From NCBI GenBank assembly GCA_002425885.1, contig DINC01000099.1:2832-10185 (forward strand): a stretch of DNA of 7,354 bases, written 5' to 3'. This DNA comes from Spirochaetia bacterium UBA5550. GTDB lineage: Bacteria > Spirochaetota > UBA4802 > UBA5550. Below are positions 5,513 through 7,354 of this stretch, one piece after another. The notes under the pieces were generated by a model. It was not told the origin of the DNA. It saw nothing but the letters and a program-made list of their open reading frames with translations, and did no database searches. The number at the start of each line of letters is the position of its first letter. The stretch's first letter is position 1. The position numbers were made by a program, and so were the translations under genes.

Positions 5513-6534
5513 CAGAGATATTATCACAGGATGAAATAGATGCCCTGTTAACCGCCATCTCCACCGGCGAGGTGGACACGTCGGACTATACAGCAGTAAA
5601 AGAACAGAAAAAAGTCAAGATTTACGACTTCAGGCGTCCTGATAAATTTTCAAAAGACCATATCCGTACACTGCAGATGATGCATGAGACATTCGCACGT
5701 CTCACAACTACAGCGCTCTCAGCACAGCTTCGTGCGCTTGTGGGGGTTCACGTTGCATCTGTTGACCAGCTGACGTATGAGGAATTTATCCGCTCAATAC
5801 CGAACCCTACAACTCTTGCAGTTATAAATATGGACCCGCTAAAGGGGTCTGCTGTTCTTGAAATAGACCCTTCGATAACTTTTACAATTATTGATAAACT
5901 TTTCGGAGGTCTCGGTGAAGCAACAAAGATAAGCCGGGAGCTGACGGATATTGAGCTCTCTGTTATGGAGGGTATTATTGTAAGGATTCTGGGGAACCTG
6001 CGTGAGGCATGGTCAAACGTAATTGACCTCCGTCCAAGACTTGGTAATATTGAGACAAACCCTCAGTTCGCGCAGATAGTTCCCCCTAATGACATGGTGG
6101 TTCTTATAACTCTTGAAACAAAGGTCGGCGAAGTTGAGGGTATGACAAACCTGTGTATCCCTTATATTTCAATTGAGCCTATAATATCAAAGCTTTCAGC
6201 ACAGTATATGTATTCCAGTATCAGGAAGGGTATCACTGATGAGAACCTGGGTATTATCCAGAGCCGTCTTGAGAATGTCACCCTCCCTGTTGTTGCTGCA
6301 ATAGGTAATGTCAAGATATCCGTGCAGGAGGTACTTGAACTCCGTCCTGGTGATGTTATTAAACTTCCGGAAACAAAAGTTGGTGATGATATGATCCTCA
6401 CAATCGGAGGAAGAAGAAAATACAAGTGTACCCCCGGCCTTGTTTCCAACAGGCTTGCTGTTAAACTCGGCGAAAGGATTGATGAGGTGCCGGATGAACT
6501 TCTCACATCGAGCAGAAGCGAGGATGAATTTTAA
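5509..6534 (+). CDS. fliM: Flagellar motor switch protein FliM
   Basis: FliM sits in the cytoplasmic C-ring, binds phosphorylated CheY and passes the switching signal to FliG. The 341 residues match the usual length. LSQDEIDALL (5-14) is the CheY-P-binding segment. Residues about 45-235 form the CheC-like middle domain with the LFGGLGE loop at 131-137, which lies in the FliG-contacting region. Residues about 253-325 are the SpoA/FliN-like C-terminal domain that joins the C-ring with FliN. No key segment is missing, so the protein should be functional. The ATG overlaps the preceding stop by four bases, and AAGGGA (5494-5499) lies nine bases upstream. In most flagellated bacteria fliM is followed by fliN or fliY and the export genes. 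Here a bidirectional terminator follows 22 bases after the stop and a convergent gene comes next. It is therefore either a relocated copy or an extra paralogue. The sequence style points to spirochaetes. Confidence 0.97.
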   Translation: MTEILSQDEIDALLTAISTGEVDTSDYTAVKEQKKVKIYDFRRPDKFSKDHIRTLQMMHETFARLTTTALSAQLRALVGVHVASVDQLTYEEFIRSIPNPTTLAVINMDPLKGSAVLEIDPSITFTIIDKLFGGLGEATKISRELTDIELSVMEGIIVRILGNLREAWSNVIDLRPRLGNIETNPQFAQIVPPNDMVVLITLETKVGEVEGMTNLCIPYISIEPIISKLSAQYMYSSIRKGITDENLGIIQSRLENVTLPVVAAIGNVKISVQEVLELRPGDVIKLPETKVGDDMILTIGGRRKYKCTPGLVSNRLAVKLGERIDEVPDELLTSSRSEDEF

Positions 6535-6556
6535 ATCTGAAATGTATCAGAATATT

Positions 6557-6586
6557 AAAAAAGCCGCTTAAATAAGCGGCTTTTTT
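6557..6586. terminator. Bidirectional intrinsic terminator
   Basis: A perfect stem of GCCGCTTA (6563-6570) and TAAGCGGC (6573-6580) is flanked by six A residues on the left (6557-6562) and six T residues on the right (6581-6586). Either strand therefore gives a GC-rich hairpin followed by a U-run. It sits between the convergent ends of fliM and the LytM-like gene and should serve both. Confidence 0.9.
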
Positions 6587-6605
6587 CAGTTTTATAGTTA
6601 GTGGT

Positions 6606-7354
6606 TTACTTGGAAATCCTGTTGAGGTACGGCATGGGATCAACAAACTCTGTACCGATTTTTACCTGATAAAAACAGACATACTCAGTTGTTTTGCCAG
6701 TGCGGCCTACATAGCCGATTACTTCACCTTTCAGCACTTTCTGCCCCGGCTCAACAGATACCCTCTGGCAGTGGCTGTAAGATGTAATAAATCCGTATTT
6801 ATGCCTTACAGAAACAGTGAGCCCAAGATTGGAGTCCCACTTAATCTCGCTTATGTTACCCGGTGCGGTTGCCCTGATCTCCGAGCCCGGAAATGCTTCG
6901 ATATCTATTCCGGAGTTAAACTCAGTTTCAAAAGTGTATGGTGAATTTCTGTAGCCGTAGCGTGAAACGACGTAACCGTCAACAGGCCATACAGATGGCG
7001 TGTTCTCTATAATTTTCTTCCTGTAGTTCAGGAAATTTTTTATTTTTTTAACTACATCTTTTGTTGTTTCAAGCTCCTGACGGACTTCCTGAACATTCAG
7101 AAGTTCAATTGATGGAGCCCCCTGGTCACCGGCTGTGCTCTCGGAGTTAGGATTGGGATTAGGGTTCGGCACTCCCCCTTTTGCCCAGAGTGAATCTATA
7201 TTACTGTCCGGTGTAAGTGAATAGAGATAAGTGAGTTCAGGTTTAAATTTCTGAAATATATCGTGGAGTTTGTTTATCTCCTCTTTATAAATTTTAATCT
7301 GTACCTTGGAGTCAGCTCCATCCCTTTTCAGGATTGAAACTTCTTTTACAGTGG
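6606..7354 (-). CDS. Degenerate LytM/M23-family protein (5' end outside the window)
   Basis: The reading frame is open from the stop at 6608-6606 to the window edge, giving about 249 residues without an N-terminus. A GTG at 7172-7170 is an internal Val, since about 60 coherent codons precede it. Numbering below counts that Val as 1. The upstream part is charged and possibly coiled-coil, then comes PNPNPNPN (2-9), a helix (27-55), and an M23 domain from WPVDGYVVSRYGYR (62-75) to the end. M23 peptidases cut peptidoglycan cross-links using a zinc bound by HxxxD and HxH. Here the first His is Asn86 in FNSGID, Asp90 remains, the HxH is Val165-Cys166-Phe167, and only His134 (YSH) of the two catalytic histidines survives. 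A hydrolase is therefore unlikely. By analogy with EnvC and NlpD, whose LytM domains are inactive activators of amidases, a regulatory or scaffolding role in the envelope is inferred. It is convergent with fliM. Confidence 0.88.
   Translation of the reverse strand, partial: TVKEVSILKRDGADSKVQIKIYKEEINKLHDIFQKFKPELTYLYSLTPDSNIDSLWAKGGVPNPNPNPNSESTAGDQGAPSIELLNVQEVRQELETTKDVVKKIKNFLNYRKKIIENTPSVWPVDGYVVSRYGYRNSPYTFETEFNSGIDIEAFPGSEIRATAPGNISEIKWDSNLGLTVSVRHKYGFITSYSHCQRVSVEPGQKVLKGEVIGYVGRTGKTTEYVCFYQVKIGTEFVDPMPYLNRISK

Noticed and set aside
7170..7172. GTG as the start of the LytM-like protein
   Set aside because: The frame stays open for about 60 more codons to the window edge with a coherent charged sequence. 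The GGGGGA tract lies directly against the GTG, too close to act as a ribosome binding site. The gene is more likely truncated by the window.

Overview
The window looks like chromosomal DNA of a motile bacterium of moderately low GC content, most likely a spirochaete. The best taxonomic marker is the FliM at 5509-6534. From its LSQDEIDALL start through the long conserved central block (YDFRRPDKFSKD, HETFARLTTTALSAQLR, VASVDQLTYEEFIRS, NPQFAQIVPP) it reads like the spirochaetal form of this switch protein. That is recognition from memory, not a search result. An exported protein, a lipoprotein and an M23-type protein indicate a diderm-style envelope.

Layout. The left edge holds only the start codon and ribosome binding site of a gene running leftward out of the window. 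A roughly 200-base divergent promoter region with a 13-base direct repeat separates it from a TTG-started lipoprotein (203-1591) made of seven related repeats, probably a beta-propeller. This gene converges, with a 21-base gap, on a stand-alone PilZ protein (1613-1933, minus strand). A 259-base divergent region then carries a promoter for a large membrane-anchored iron-sulfur oxidoreductase (2193-4331). That protein has the EMO/HdrD-like architecture: a NarI-like membrane domain, two [4Fe-4S] motifs and two CCG domains. It is followed by three hairpins in a row, two of them homologous palindromes and the third a clear intrinsic terminator.

Right half. A possible sigma-28-type promoter directly follows that terminator. 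It precedes a two-gene operon: an exported protein of unknown function (4502-5512), whose stop overlaps the fliM start as ATGA, then fliM. A perfect bidirectional terminator (6557-6586) separates fliM from a convergent LytM/M23-like protein that runs off the right edge (6606-7354, minus strand). It has lost most of its zinc and catalytic residues.

How the genes fit together. The oxidoreductase probably passes electrons from electron-transfer flavoprotein or a similar donor to menaquinone, but no ETF or acyl-CoA dehydrogenase gene is visible. The motility and envelope genes share a theme: c-di-GMP sensing (PilZ), the flagellar switch (FliM) and a degenerate LytM domain of the kind that controls other peptidoglycan hydrolases. 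Here fliM lies outside the usual fliL-fliM-fliN/Y-fliP order and is coupled to an exported protein. This is the least conventional arrangement in the window. I see no mobile element, CRISPR array, rRNA or tRNA, and no intergenic stretch longer than about 260 bases.
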